In this document: one piece after another, positions 52,544-61,232 of the stretch
Layout: each line of letters begins with the position of its first letter
Position numbering within the stretch: the first letter of the stretch is position 1
Source of the DNA: Pseudomonadota bacterium
Lineage (GTDB): Bacteria; Pseudomonadota; Alphaproteobacteria; Kiloniellales; JACOMY01
NCBI GenBank assembly: GCA_029781795.1
Contig: JAKOWB010000276.1
Coordinates: forward strand, 62,001-126,000
DNA: 64,000 bases
Direction of reading: 5' to 3'
Program-made: the position numbers and the translations under genes
Notes under the pieces: generated by a model
What the model was told of the DNA's origin: nothing
Database searches by the model: none
The model's input: only the letters and a program-made list of their open reading frames with translations

Positions 52544-53521
52544 CTATGCCTTGATGAAGGCAAGAACATCCGGGTTGATGATGTCGGGATGGCTGGCGAA
52601 CATTCCGTGCGGCAGGTCCTTGTAGACCTTGAGCGTGCCCTGCTTCAGCAGCTTGACGGCGAGCGGCGCGGAATCGGCGAATGGCACCACCTGATCGTCT
52701 TCGCTGTGCAAGCTGAGCACCGGGACGTCGATGAGCCTGAGATCATCGGTCAGGTCCGTTTCCGAGAACACCTTGATGCAGTCATAGTGCGCCTTGGTTC
52801 CGCCCATCATGCCCTGGCGCCACCAGTTGCGGATCAATCCCTCGGAGACTCTCGCGCCTGGCCGATTGAAGCCGTAGAAGGGGCCGCTCGCCACATCGAG
52901 ATAGAATTGCGCGCGGTTCGCGGCGAGAGCGGCACGATAGCCGTCGAACACCTCGATCGGCGTGCCGCCAGGGTTGTTGTCGCTCTTCACCATGACGGGG
53001 GGGATGGCGCTGATCAGCACGGCCTTGGCGACCCGGCCCCTGCCGTGGCGGGCAACATAGCGGGTCACCTCGCCGCCGCCGGTGGAGTGGCCGATGTGAA
53101 TCGCGTCCTTCAGATCGAGCGCCGCGACGAGTTCTGCGACGTCGGCGGCATAGGTGTCCATGTCGTTGCCGGTGTCGGTCTGTGTCGAGCGACCATGGCC
53201 ACGCCGGTCATGGGCGATCACGCGATAGCCCCTCTCGAGGAAGAAGAGCATCTGGTTGTCCCAGTCATCCGCGCTGAGCGGCCAGCCGTGATGGAACACG
53301 ATCGGCTGCCCCGAACCCCAGTCCTTGTAGAAAATCTGCGTGCCATCTTTCGTCGTGATCGTGCTCATGGGCGGGTTTCCTTCGTCGTGGGTTGTCTGGG
53401 CCTGGGGTGAGCTACCGGCGATCGTCGACATGAACGCGGCGGGGAGGCCGGCTGCGAAGGCAGCGGTGGCCGCGCCCTTCAGGACGGCGCGGCGCGACGC
53501 CGCGGTGGCGGGCAGCTTCAT
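52544..53521 (-). CDS. Non-haem chloroperoxidase-type alpha/beta hydrolase with Tat leader
   Basis: 325 residues. The last about 274 (from [18 protein letters not shown]) are a cofactor-free haloperoxidase/perhydrolase: [27 protein letters not shown], nucleophile [18 protein letters not shown] and LPHGMFASH for the His. In front sits [20 protein letters not shown], a twin-arginine leader with [10 protein letters not shown], so the product may be exported. A start at 53368 (MSTITT) also has GGAAA upstream and would give the usual cytoplasmic enzyme; both forms may be made. A still longer upstream frame has no ribosome site. Part of the leftward stress group. Confidence 0.88.
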   Translation of the reverse strand: MKLPATAASRRAVLKGAATAAFAAGLPAAFMSTIAGSSPQAQTTHDEGNPPMSTITTKDGTQIFYKDWGSGQPIVFHHGWPLSADDWDNQMLFFLERGYRVIAHDRRGHGRSTQTDTGNDMDTYAADVAELVAALDLKDAIHIGHSTGGGEVTRYVARHGRGRVAKAVLISAIPPVMVKSDNNPGGTPIEVFDGYRAALAANRAQFYLDVASGPFYGFNRPGARVSEGLIRNWWRQGMMGGTKAHYDCIKVFSETDLTDDLRLIDVPVLSLHSEDDQVVPFADSAPLAVKLLKQGTLKVYKDLPHGMFASHPDIINPDVLAFIKA

Positions 53522-53603
53522 GTCCGTGGTCCTCGCATCCTCTGCGGGCGCTGATCTCGCATGCGCTCGCCACCGAAAGCGGGCGATACGGGCGGTTGCC
53601 CCG

Positions 53604-53906
53604 TCATCGGCCGACCGCGGGTGCCGCGGCGGCAAGTTCCTTGCGGGTGGTCGGCCTGCCGCCGATGCTCTCGTAGATGGCCTTCGTTCGCCCCAGCATA
53701 TCCATCAGCGACTTGGGCCCCTCGAAGGGCCTGCCGCCGATGTGCCAGCCATCTGTATGCAGCTCCTCGATCAGCACCCAGACCACCTCGCGGAACGCCT
53801 CCGAGCCTTCGAACCTGACCATCACATCGGTGATGGCCGCAGCCATCGCGTGCTTCTCCTCGGGCGTGAAGACCCCTTCCACCAGCTTGATGTTGACGAA
53901 TGGCAT
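53604..53906 (-). CDS. 4-oxalocrotonate tautomerase-family protein
   Basis: 100-residue member of the tautomerase superfamily. After Met removal it starts [20 protein letters not shown], so Pro1 is available as the catalytic base. [20 protein letters not shown] is the conserved second half. The 35-residue tail ([15 protein letters not shown] and Ala-rich end) is longer than in 62-residue 4-OT. Catalyses enol-keto or related isomerisation; substrate unknown. Same operon direction as the quinone reductase 48 bases upstream. Confidence 0.88.
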   Translation of the reverse strand: MPFVNIKLVEGVFTPEEKHAMAAAITDVMVRFEGSEAFREVVWVLIEELHTDGWHIGGRPFEGPKSLMDMLGRTKAIYESIGGRPTTRKELAAAAPAVGR

Positions 53907-53954
53907 GACATCAGCTCCTTCGATTGCTGCGAGTAGCGTCGCCAGTTCTGCGTC

Positions 53955-54953
53955 TCAGTCAGCGATCTCCACGACGACCTTGCCGGTGGCGCTTCGATCC
54001 TGGATGGCGCGGTGGGCAGCCGCTGCCGAATCCAAGGTGAAGCGGCGCGGATCGAGCACCGGCATGACCTGGCGAGCTTCCACGAGCCGACTTGCTTCGC
54101 GCAGAATCTCGCCGTGATGTGCCCGGCCCTCGCCGGTCAGCATCGGCAACAGCGTGAAGACTCCGGAGTAGCTCGCGGCGCGAAACGAGAGCGGCGCGAG
54201 CGAATGCGTTCCCCAGCCGAGGCAGCTTACGACGTGCCCAAAACGCCGGACGGCTTTGAAGCACGTGTCCAGCACGGGGCCGCCCACGGTATCGTAGACG
54301 ATATCGAATCCGTGCCCGGCGCTGTGATCGTTGACATACTCCTCGATGGTGGACTGGCCATAGTCGATCGCAGTCGCGCCAAGCTGTTCGATCAGCGCCT
54401 GCTTCGCGACCCTATCCACGGCGAAGACCTCGGCGCCGAAAGCACGGGCGATCTGGATCGCCATCTGACCAACACCGCCGGCTCCCTGGATCAGTACCTT
54501 CTGGCGGGCCTGCACCTGGGCACGATCGACAAGACCTTCCCAGGCAGTGATGAAGATGAGCGGCAGTGCCGCTGCCTCGCGCATGCTGAGATTCGACGGT
54601 TTCAGCGCAAGCAGGTCGGCATCGACAGCGACGAATCCGGCGAGCGAGCCTTGCAGGCCACCGACGCCGCCGGCCAGCCCGTAGACCTCGTCGCCCGGAG
54701 CCAGGCCGGTCACCCCAGGCCCAAGCGCCTCGACGCTACCGGCGAGATCCATGCCGAGAATCGCGGGCAGGGGGTGCTTCGCATGCGGCGCCTGTCCGCT
54801 CCTGATCTTTAGGTCAAGCGGATTGACCCCGCTCGCCTTGATGCGCACGAGCACCTGACCCGGTCCGGGTGTCGGCCGGCACATCGTCGTTCGGACGAGC
54901 GGTGCATCAACACCGTCGAGCACGAGGGCATCCATCAAACCTTCTGCGGTCAT
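53955..54953 (-). CDS. Zinc-independent NADPH:quinone reductase-type MDR protein
   Basis: 332-residue medium-chain dehydrogenase/reductase of the quinone oxidoreductase type. GroES-like domain: KASGVNPLDLKIRSGQAP and GMDLAGSVEALGPGVTGLAPGDEVYG. NADPH-binding domain: KVLIQGAGGVGQMAIQIARAFGA. No zinc-ligand cysteines at the usual positions, so Zn-independent. Start ATG at 54953 (MTAEGLMDAL); an ATG six codons later (54935) has GAAGG four bases upstream and could be the true start. First gene after the large regulator and perhaps the first transcribed from its own promoter in the 157-base gap. Confidence 0.9.
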   Translation of the reverse strand: MTAEGLMDALVLDGVDAPLVRTTMCRPTPGPGQVLVRIKASGVNPLDLKIRSGQAPHAKHPLPAILGMDLAGSVEALGPGVTGLAPGDEVYGLAGGVGGLQGSLAGFVAVDADLLALKPSNLSMREAAALPLIFITAWEGLVDRAQVQARQKVLIQGAGGVGQMAIQIARAFGAEVFAVDRVAKQALIEQLGATAIDYGQSTIEEYVNDHSAGHGFDIVYDTVGGPVLDTCFKAVRRFGHVVSCLGWGTHSLAPLSFRAASYSGVFTLLPMLTGEGRAHHGEILREASRLVEARQVMPVLDPRRFTLDSAAAAHRAIQDRSATGKVVVEIAD

Positions 54954-55110
54954 GATCTGCCTGTTCCCCTGGCCGAATGCATGCAGAACAATTCGGAACT
55001 GCTCAGAAGCTTGAGCGCCCCGGCTCGACGGTGGCCAGTGCATCGTCGTGAATTCTTGTGAGCGCGGCCAATTGCTCGCGCGGATCAAGGCGTGCTCTGT
55101 GTGAGCCAGA

Positions 55111-57969
55111 TCAGGATAGCTGCGCGAGAAGCGCGCTGGCGGTCTTCAAGTCCGTGGTCGCGAAGCCTTCGCTGAATCGGGCACGCACCTCAGCCAGTTG
55201 CCTCTGCGCCTGCCTGGCTTGATTCCGGTCTCGCTGCAATCGAGCGAGACTCACCGCGGCCCGCAGCTCCCACGACAAAGCCTCCTGCCGGCGCGCCTGC
55301 TCGATCGATTGCCGGAAAAGCTGCTCGGCGGCGGCGACGGATCCTTCCCTGAGGACGACTTCTCCTTTGACGCGCAGGAGCTCGGCGGCACACCAGAGCT
55401 CCTGTTTCTCCGTACAGCGCGCAAGCCCCCGTTCGACCGCCAGATAGGCCTCCTGAACGCGGTCGGCCTGCACCAGTCCCTCCGCGAGAATGGCCAGAAA
55501 CGCGCTGCTATAGAGCGAGAACAATCGCCCTTCCTGCAATGCGGCGAGCGCCGCCTCGACGAGGGGAATGCCGTTGCCGACATCGCTTTCTCTGATGAGC
55601 AGCGCTCCCCGCCAGCAGCGCCCGAGTATGCTCCAGGAACCCAGGTTGTGCTGCTCGGCATGATCGAGCAGCATCGTTGTCGCTCGCCGAGTGGCGGCCA
55701 GGTCTGCCGCCAGGAACGCGACCGGGCAGGCCCCGCGCGCCAGAGCTTCGCACAGCGATATCGCGTGCCCGGCTGTCAGCGCCTCCTGGACGCCGGCTTC
55801 GACAATGCGCGCCGCCTGGTCGGGAAAGCCGTGGAGCCACAGTACTTGGCCGAGGAGGGCCCGCCCCGCGACCGGTTCATCGAACCTGAAGCCTATGGGC
55901 TTCTCCGATTCGACGGCGGACACGAAAGGCCGGGCGCGCATGCGATCAAGCTGGCGCCGCGCATCGCCGATTTCGCCAAGGCAGAACAGCGCCGTGCTGA
56001 TCAGCCGGTCGCCGATCGCGAGGTCGGCGGCGCTTTGCGCAAGACCGGCAAAGCGTCGCGCCGTATCCAGAGCAGCGCGATACTCGCCGGCTCCTACCTG
56101 ACAGAACCAGACCCCCCAAAGTGCTTCCAGCTGGTCGTCGGCGTCGCCCAGGTCTTCCGCGATCTCCAGGGCCTTTGCCCAGGCGGCGGTAGCCTGGGGC
56201 GCAAGCCCCGAGGTGAACACCCGGGAGAGCCCCAGTGCGCAGTAGAGCCGCATCACATGCCGCGCGTGGGCCTCCCTGGTCTCTTCCGAGGCCGCGCTCG
56301 CCAGCGCGCAATGGACTCGATCGCGACACTCATCGACCAGCGACAGCCGGAACCAGAGCGGAATGGCCGCCACCGTTAGCGCCATGCCCGGTGATGGATC
56401 GCCCCCGGGCGAGAATGCCCAGTCGAGCGCTCGCTGCACGGTGTTGACGTAGCGACCGTACCGCGCAAGCCATTCAGGTCCCGGCTGGATCTCCAGTTCG
56501 CGCAGCGCGCCGTCGAAGACGCCGCACAGATGGGTGGTGAGCCGGCGCAAAGCCGGATTGAAGTCGTCACTGTGCGATAGCTTGCCGAAGGCATAGGCCC
56601 GCGTCGTGTCGAGCAAGCGGTAGCGCGCAACCGATCCACGGGTGTCGACGGTAACGAGCGACTTTACAATCAGGCTGGCGAGGTGATCGGCGCAGTCCGC
56701 CTCGAACGTCTCGCTCTCGATGGCCACGGCTCGGGCCTCGTCCAGAGTGAAATCCCCGGCGAAGACCGATATGTGACACAGGAACATGCGCTCGGCCGGC
56801 GAGAGGGAGTCATAGCTCCAGTCCAGTGTGGCGGTCAGCGTCTGATGGCGTGGGAGCGCAGTGCGCCGGCCGCCCTTCAGAAGCCGAAAGCGGTCATCGA
56901 GGCGTTCGGCGATTCCTCGAACGCCAAAGGCATCGATGCGACCAGCGGCGAGCTCGATGGCCAGCGCGATCCCGTCCAGCTGCCAGCATATGTCAGCGAC
57001 GAGCGGCGCTTCGATGTCGGTAAGTTCAAACTCGCTGCCGCCTGACGCGGCGCGTTCGACGAACAGCTGGACGGCAGGGTAAGTCAGTGCTTCCGCAGCG
57101 GTCAGCCCCGCCAGAACCGGCGGCGACTCCAGCGGCGGCAGCCTGTAGACGCTTTCCCCCTCGGCACGCAGCGCCTCGCGGCTGGTGGCGAGGACATGAA
57201 TGCCCGGCGCGGCCTTTACCAGCGTTTCGGCCAGCATGGCCGCGGTGTCGACAACCGTCTCGCAGCTATCGAAGAGTAGCAGCATGTGCCGCTTCTGCAG
57301 GAATGCCGCGAGATCCGGTAGTGGGTCTTCCGCAACATTCGCAAGGCCCAGCGCCGAGGCCAGAACACCGGCGACCAACCGGGCGTCGGTCAATGGTGCC
57401 AAGTCGAGAAAACAGACACCGTCCTTGTAGGAATCCGCAAGCTCCTCGGCCACGGCCAAGCTGAGCGTCGTCTTGCCGATTCCCCCGTGGCCCACGATCG
57501 TCACGATGCGGTAACGGTTGAAACGACCCTTGACAGTGCTGATCGCGGCGTCCCGGCCAATCGGCCGCTCGAGACGAACGGGGAGACTATGCTGGCCCTG
57601 CCGTACCCCTGGCGCCGGTGACGTACGGGAGACCGGCGCCACGAAACGGTAGCCACGCCCCGGTACCGCGACGATGTAGGAGGTGCCGGCCCTGCGCTCG
57701 CCCAGCGCCTTCCTCAGCACCGCGACTTGCGCCCTCAGGTTCGACTCGTTGACGGTGAAGTTCGGCCAAGCGCGCGCGACCAGTTCGTCCCTCGTCACCA
57801 ACTCCCCCGCGCGATCGGTCAACGCCAGCAGGATGTCCAGTGCCCGGGAGCCTATCGAGACAGGCGCGTCGCCCTCGAACAGCAAATGGCGATCGGGAAG
57901 CAGGCGGAAAGGACCGAAAAAGACCGCTCGGTCGGTTAGCTCCGTCGAATGAGGCCGTGCCTCACCCAT
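55111..57969 (-). CDS. Large winged-helix/NB-ARC-like ATPase/TPR transcriptional regulator
   Basis: About 952 residues. N-terminal OmpR/CadC-type winged helix (about 15-110; FGPFRLLPDRHLLFEG, LVARAWPNFTVNESNLRAQV, VPGRGYRFVAPV). Then a STAND ATPase with Walker A GHGGIGKTTL (near 165) and LLLFDSCETVVD as Walker B. LATSREALRAEGESVYRLPPL and LDWSYDSLSPAERMFL are typical of AfsR-like regulators. The C-terminal 450 residues are helical repeats of TPR character. Start ATG 57969, with GGAG three bases upstream; GTG at 57978 is an alternative. Probably senses a stress signal and controls the downstream leftward redox genes. That link is inference from position. Confidence 0.9.
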   Translation of the reverse strand: MGEARPHSTELTDRAVFFGPFRLLPDRHLLFEGDAPVSIGSRALDILLALTDRAGELVTRDELVARAWPNFTVNESNLRAQVAVLRKALGERRAGTSYIVAVPGRGYRFVAPVSRTSPAPGVRQGQHSLPVRLERPIGRDAAISTVKGRFNRYRIVTIVGHGGIGKTTLSLAVAEELADSYKDGVCFLDLAPLTDARLVAGVLASALGLANVAEDPLPDLAAFLQKRHMLLLFDSCETVVDTAAMLAETLVKAAPGIHVLATSREALRAEGESVYRLPPLESPPVLAGLTAAEALTYPAVQLFVERAASGGSEFELTDIEAPLVADICWQLDGIALAIELAAGRIDAFGVRGIAERLDDRFRLLKGGRRTALPRHQTLTATLDWSYDSLSPAERMFLCHISVFAGDFTLDEARAVAIESETFEADCADHLASLIVKSLVTVDTRGSVARYRLLDTTRAYAFGKLSHSDDFNPALRRLTTHLCGVFDGALRELEIQPGPEWLARYGRYVNTVQRALDWAFSPGGDPSPGMALTVAAIPLWFRLSLVDECRDRVHCALASAASEETREAHARHVMRLYCALGLSRVFTSGLAPQATAAWAKALEIAEDLGDADDQLEALWGVWFCQVGAGEYRAALDTARRFAGLAQSAADLAIGDRLISTALFCLGEIGDARRQLDRMRARPFVSAVESEKPIGFRFDEPVAGRALLGQVLWLHGFPDQAARIVEAGVQEALTAGHAISLCEALARGACPVAFLAADLAATRRATTMLLDHAEQHNLGSWSILGRCWRGALLIRESDVGNGIPLVEAALAALQEGRLFSLYSSAFLAILAEGLVQADRVQEAYLAVERGLARCTEKQELWCAAELLRVKGEVVLREGSVAAAEQLFRQSIEQARRQEALSWELRAAVSLARLQRDRNQARQAQRQLAEVRARFSEGFATTDLKTASALLAQLS

Positions 57970-58441
57970 GGGCTCCACTACTCCGAAAAGAACATCAACG
58001 ATCTCGTGATGCTACACGAAAGACACACTGGGCTGGGAACGCTGCCAGGGTGAAGCTCAGAAGCCAGACATTTCTCCCGATCCCGAAGTCGGACAGCAAG
58101 GGATGACTGAGCCAATTTGAGCCTGCTCCAGTAAAGAGCGCCGGAAATGGCAACCGCGTCCCCGTTCCCGCCCTGAATTCGCTGCGCCCGTTCAAGAGAC
58201 TGACCCTTGCCGGCGATGCTCCCTGGCTCTGCGGTGCGAAACCTGAAATCCCCGCGGCAGTATCCCCCGCTACGCCAGCCAAGTGGGCGGGGCACCCGGG
58301 GAGTTCGCCGGCAAATCACGCCAATGCCTCGCGTAGCCGCAACGCGCCAGCCTCTAGGCCCGTCTGGTATCGCCCATGCCGTAGTCTTGCCGTACAAAGC
58401 CCGGCCGGGCCTGCCAACTTTTGCTAAGCTTTTGAAAAGCT
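57970..58441. other. Intergenic region between large regulator and tRNA-Glu
   Basis: About 470 bases. It holds the promoter region of the regulator, not resolved. Next to the tRNA 3' end is AAGCTTTTGAAAAGCTT (about 58427-58442), an inverted repeat, followed to the left by the GC palindrome GCCCGGCCGGGC (58401-58412). On the minus strand this palindrome is followed by GC-poor TTTG only weakly, so it may help end the tRNA transcript. Open frames here lack ribosome sites and family resemblance. Confidence 0.45.
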
Positions 58442-58517
58442 TGGCGTCCCCTAGGGGATTCGAACCCCTGTTACCGCCGTGAGAGGGCGGTGTCCTGGGC
58501 CTCTAGACGAAGGGGAC
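58442..58517 (-). tRNA. tRNA-Glu (anticodon CTC)
   Basis: On the minus strand a 76-base cloverleaf: acceptor GTCCCCT pairs with AGGGGAC. D-arm TCGTCTAGAGGCCCAGGA. Anticodon stem CCGCC/GGCGG around the loop CTCTCAC (anticodon CTC, glutamate GAG codons). T-arm CAGGGGTTCGAATCCCCT. Discriminator G and an encoded CCA at 58442-58444. Confidence 0.96.
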
Positions 58518-58640
58518 CCACGAGCAGCGGCGGACACGCCCCTGATAGGAAGGGGGGTCGGCCGGGCCGTGTTGATAGCGAAAGGGCCGGGCGGGCGCAA
58601 GGCTCGTTTCGAGCCGATGACGCGAAGCCTCCTGAAAGGC

Positions 58641-59396
58641 TCAGGTGCCCTGGCCGGGAGCCGGCGGCGGCGGCTCGGCCGCCTTCTCGTCCAGCAGGAT
58701 CACCTTGCGCTCCCAGCGGCCGTCCGCGCCGCGGCAGGCAATGCCGCGCTCCTGGTAGGGCCGGCCCTGGATCTCGGCCGCGATGCGGTACTCGCGGCAC
58801 CACTGGCCGGCGGCGCTCTTGTAGGTGCGGACGGCGACCAGCTGGCCGCTACCCTCGCCGCCCTGCTGCCAGGGCAGCGGCGTGCCGCTGACCTGGGTCT
58901 CCAGCGTCTGCTGCAACTGGGCCTCCAGCGCGGCCAGGGCCTGGTCGTGCGCCTGCTGATGGACCGCCAGGCGCTGCTCCGTGACCTTGGCCGACCAGAG
59001 CCAGGCGCCAGCCGGCAGGACCAGCGCCAGGGCGATCGAGGCGGCCAGCGCCAGCGGCAGCCAGCGGCGGCGTGGCGGCAGCGCGACCACGTTGGTCCCA
59101 ACGGCCCCACCGGCAGCGGCAGGCGTCGGCGCACTCGCCGCGGGCCGCGGTGGCAGGCGGGTGACCTGCCCGGCCAAGGTTGCCTCGACGCGGGCCAGCA
59201 GGGCCGCAGGCACCGGTTCGCGCAGCGGCGCGTCAACGGCCTCCCGCAGCAGAGCATCGGCCGCCTGCAGGGACCGCAGCAGGTCGCTCGCCGCCGGGTC
59301 CTCGGCCAGCCAAGCCTCGGCCTCGGCGCGCTGCGCCGCGTCGGCCTCGCCATCCAGCCAGGCCTGCAGCAGGATCTCGTCGCGAATCGCCGTCAT
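58641..59396 (-). CDS. Transmembrane anti-sigma factor with 17-kDa-antigen-like periplasmic domain
   Basis: 251 residues. N-terminal cytoplasmic helical region (LLQAWLDGEADAAQRAEAEA, near 8-27) of the anti-sigma type, without HxxxCxxC zinc motif. One membrane helix (LPLALAASIALALVLPAGAW, near 112-131), then a coiled-coil-like Ala/Gln/Leu stretch and a periplasmic domain (about 175-235) with the QWCREYRIAAE and IACRGADGRWE blocks. This last domain resembles the C-terminal domain of the 17-kDa surface antigen family and the protein at 60849. ATG at 59396 overlaps the sigma-factor stop, a standard sigma/anti-sigma arrangement. Likely holds the sigma factor inactive until an envelope signal. Confidence 0.85.
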   Translation of the reverse strand: MTAIRDEILLQAWLDGEADAAQRAEAEAWLAEDPAASDLLRSLQAADALLREAVDAPLREPVPAALLARVEATLAGQVTRLPPRPAASAPTPAAAGGAVGTNVVALPPRRRWLPLALAASIALALVLPAGAWLWSAKVTEQRLAVHQQAHDQALAALEAQLQQTLETQVSGTPLPWQQGGEGSGQLVAVRTYKSAAGQWCREYRIAAEIQGRPYQERGIACRGADGRWERKVILLDEKAAEPPPPAPGQGT

Positions 59397-59944
59397 GCCG
59401 GCTCGCTCCCTTCCATCAGCGCCTTCAGCGCCAGCCGGCCGCGCGCCAGCCGGCTGGTCACCGTGCCCATCGGCAGGTCCAGCGCCGCGGCGGTCTCCTG
59501 GTAGCTCAGGCCCTCGACCGCGATCAGCAGCAGCACGCTGCGCTGCTCCTCCGGCAGGCGCCCCAGCAGGTCGCGCACGCGCTTGAGGTCCAGGCGCGCC
59601 TCCTGTCCCGGCCGGGCGTCGGCGGCGTGCGCGTCCTCGTGGTCGGCGATGTCCTGCTGCGGCCCGCGCACCTTCCGCGACCGCAGCTCGTTCAGAAAGA
59701 GGTTGCGGGCGATGCGGAACAGCCAGGCGTCCAGGCGGCTGCCCGGCTGCCAGGTGTCCAGGTGGCGGATGGCGCGTTCGCAGGTGGCCTGCACCAGATC
59801 GTCTCCATCGGCACGCGACCCTGTCAGGGCCTGGGCGTAGCGGCGCAGGCGCGGCAGGAAGGCGACGATCTCGCGCTTCAGCGTCTCGTCCATTCCAGCC
59901 GTCGCATCCCCCGCTGCCGTCCGGTCCTGGTCACGTCTGTCCAC
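59393..59944 (-). CDS. ECF-type RNA polymerase sigma factor
   Basis: 183 residues. Region 2: RRYAQALTGSRADGDDLVQATCERAIRH and the AWLFRIARNLFLNELRSR block. Region 4: LPEEQRSVLLLIAVEGLSYQETAAALDLPMGTVTSRLARG. Start GTG at 59944 as the longest form. ATG at 59893 (MDETLKREIVAFLP) gives a more usual ECF N-terminus; neither has a strong ribosome site. Coupled to the anti-sigma gene. Targets may include the two divergent exported-protein genes at 60163 and 60849, an inference from position and shared domain content. Confidence 0.93.
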   Translation of the reverse strand: MDRRDQDRTAAGDATAGMDETLKREIVAFLPRLRRYAQALTGSRADGDDLVQATCERAIRHLDTWQPGSRLDAWLFRIARNLFLNELRSRKVRGPQQDIADHEDAHAADARPGQEARLDLKRVRDLLGRLPEEQRSVLLLIAVEGLSYQETAAALDLPMGTVTSRLARGRLALKALMEGSEPA

Positions 59945-60162
59945 GCAATGAACACCCTGGGGCGCCGGTTTCTTCCCTGGGCGCCACAGAAATCGTCGCA
60001 GGTGGGGGGAAGAAAGTCATGTCGTGGCGTGTTATCCCGCTGCAGACCTGCTGGCCGTCTCCCGGCGGGAGCTACGCCCCGGTCTGCCTGGGCGCGCCTT
60101 GCCGCGCCAGGTCTGCTACAGTGGCGGGGCTGCAAGACCCTGCGGCGGAAGGACTCTTTGCC

Positions 60163-60840
60163 ATGCCCGCTCGGGCGCGAGGTGCTGAGCATTCGACCAA
60201 CCGGCCGGCCCGTGCCGGTGCGTCACGCCGCTTGCGGTTGCTGGCCGGCGCCAGCGCCCTCGCGGTGCTCCTGAGCGCGTCGCCGCTGGTGCCTCGCTGG
60301 CACCTGCCGACCGGCGAGCAGGTCAGCGGCGGCGCTTCCTTCACCCTGGACTGGCAGTACGCCTTTGGCGAAGGCGGCGACGGCGGCGGTGACGGCGGCG
60401 GTGACGGCGGCGGCGAAGGCGGCTCCGGCGGCGGCGATTCCGGCGGCTCCGGCGGTGGCGATTCCGGCGGCGAAGGCGGCTCCGGCGGTGGCGATTCCGG
60501 TGGCGACGGCGGTGGCGATTCCGGCGGCGAGGGTGGCTCCGGCGGCGGCGATTCCGGTGGCGAGGGCGGCGGTGATTCCGGCGGCGAAGGCGGCAGTGGC
60601 TCAGGCGACAGCGGCAGCGGCGGTGGCGACGACGGCAGCGAAGGCGGCGAATCGGGCGACGACGGCGGCGACGACGGCAGCAGCGGCAGCGGCGAGTCGG
60701 GCGACGACGGCGGCGACGACGGCAGCAGCGAAGGCGGAGAAGCGGGTGACGACGGCGGGGAGTTTGGCGATCTTGCGCCGGTCGGGCCGGACCTGACGCC
60801 GGAGGAGGAGGGCAAGGCCATCTCCTCGGGCTGGGAGTAG
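60163..60840 (+). CDS. Exported or membrane-anchored Gly/Asp/Ser/Glu-repeat protein
   Basis: 225 residues. A basic N-terminus and hydrophobic segment (LRLLAGASALAVLLSASPLV, near 25-44) form a signal peptide or anchor. A short ordered-looking stretch (ASFTLDWQYAFGEGG) is followed by about 130 residues almost entirely Gly, Asp, Ser and Glu, in repeats such as GGDSGGEGGSGG. The acidic tail ends LTPEEEGKAISSGWE. ATG at 60163 has GGAAGGA nine bases upstream. No known family recognised. The acidic repeats could bind cations or act as a flexible cell-surface spacer. Divergent from the ECF sigma operon. Confidence 0.7.
   Translation: MPARARGAEHSTNRPARAGASRRLRLLAGASALAVLLSASPLVPRWHLPTGEQVSGGASFTLDWQYAFGEGGDGGGDGGGDGGGEGGSGGGDSGGSGGGDSGGEGGSGGGDSGGDGGGDSGGEGGSGGGDSGGEGGGDSGGEGGSGSGDSGSGGGDDGSEGGESGDDGGDDGSSGSGESGDDGGDDGSSEGGEAGDDGGEFGDLAPVGPDLTPEEEGKAISSGWE
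60370..60760 (+). repeat. In-frame GC-rich low-complexity repeat tract
   Basis: Degenerate tandem units built on GGCGGCGATTCC, GGCGGCGAAGGC and later GACGACGGCGGC encode Gly-Asp-Ser-Glu repeats. The unit length varies (mostly 9-27 bases), always a multiple of three, so the frame is kept. Likely prone to slippage and length variation between strains. Confidence 0.85.
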
Positions 60841-60848
60841 AACCGGGC

Positions 60849-61205
60849 ATGGGGGTGGGGCGTCTCGTCATCGGTATTCTTTGCGCGCAGCTGGCGCTGC
60901 CGGCGCTGGCCAATGGCAATCCGCTCTATGCCTCGCTGGCCGAAGAGGACCGGGCCCGCGCCGCCGCGGCCGTGCAGGAAGCCCTGGAGACCCTGCCCAG
61001 CCAGCAGACCCGCCACTGGACCAACCCGGACAGCGGCACCTCGGGCTTCGTCACGCCGCAGCGCACCTTCAAGATCAAGTCGGGTACCTTCTGCCGCGAG
61101 TACCAGGAGGCCGTGGTCACCCCCGCCGGCGCCGAGGCCCGGGTCTTCACCGCCTGCCGGCGCCCGGCCGATGGCTTCTGGATCATGATCGCCAACCGCG
61201 GCTGA
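60849..61205 (+). CDS. Small exported protein, 17-kDa surface-antigen-like domain
   Basis: 118 residues with a signal peptide (MGVGRLVIGILCAQLALPALA, cleavage after ALA). The mature part has HWTNPDSGTSGFVTPQRTFK, GTFCREYQEAVV, and ACRRPADGFWIMIANRG, the pattern of the C-terminal domain in Rickettsia-type 17-kDa surface antigens and related outer-membrane or envelope proteins. Two cysteines may form a disulfide. Starts eight bases after the repeat-protein stop, so co-transcribed. The anti-sigma factor at 58641 carries a similar domain. Confidence 0.85.
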   Translation: MGVGRLVIGILCAQLALPALANGNPLYASLAEEDRARAAAAVQEALETLPSQQTRHWTNPDSGTSGFVTPQRTFKIKSGTFCREYQEAVVTPAGAEARVFTACRRPADGFWIMIANRG

Positions 61206-61232
61206 ACGCGGTCAAGGCCGGAGGAGCAGGAA

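Noticed and set aside
57978-58397. 139-residue minus-strand open frame upstream of the large regulator
   Set aside because: No family resemblance, no ribosome site, and unusual Trp/Arg/Ser-rich composition.
58207-58482. Plus-strand open frame ending in SPRGFEPLLPP
   Set aside because: That ending is the familiar artefact of translating the complement of a tRNA T-arm; it runs into tRNA-Glu.
49700-58517. Genomic island integrated at tRNA-Glu
   Set aside because: The segment looks slightly less GC-rich and is rich in stress genes, but there is no integrase, no transposase, and I found no repeat of the tRNA 3' end at the far side.
60370-60760. CRISPR or intergenic satellite array
   Set aside because: Units are codon-phased, degenerate and inside a reading frame with a signal peptide; no unique spacers.
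60072-61016. Proline-rich minus-strand protein
   Set aside because: It is the complement of the Gly/Asp/Ser repeat tract; the plus-strand frame has a ribosome site and signal peptide.
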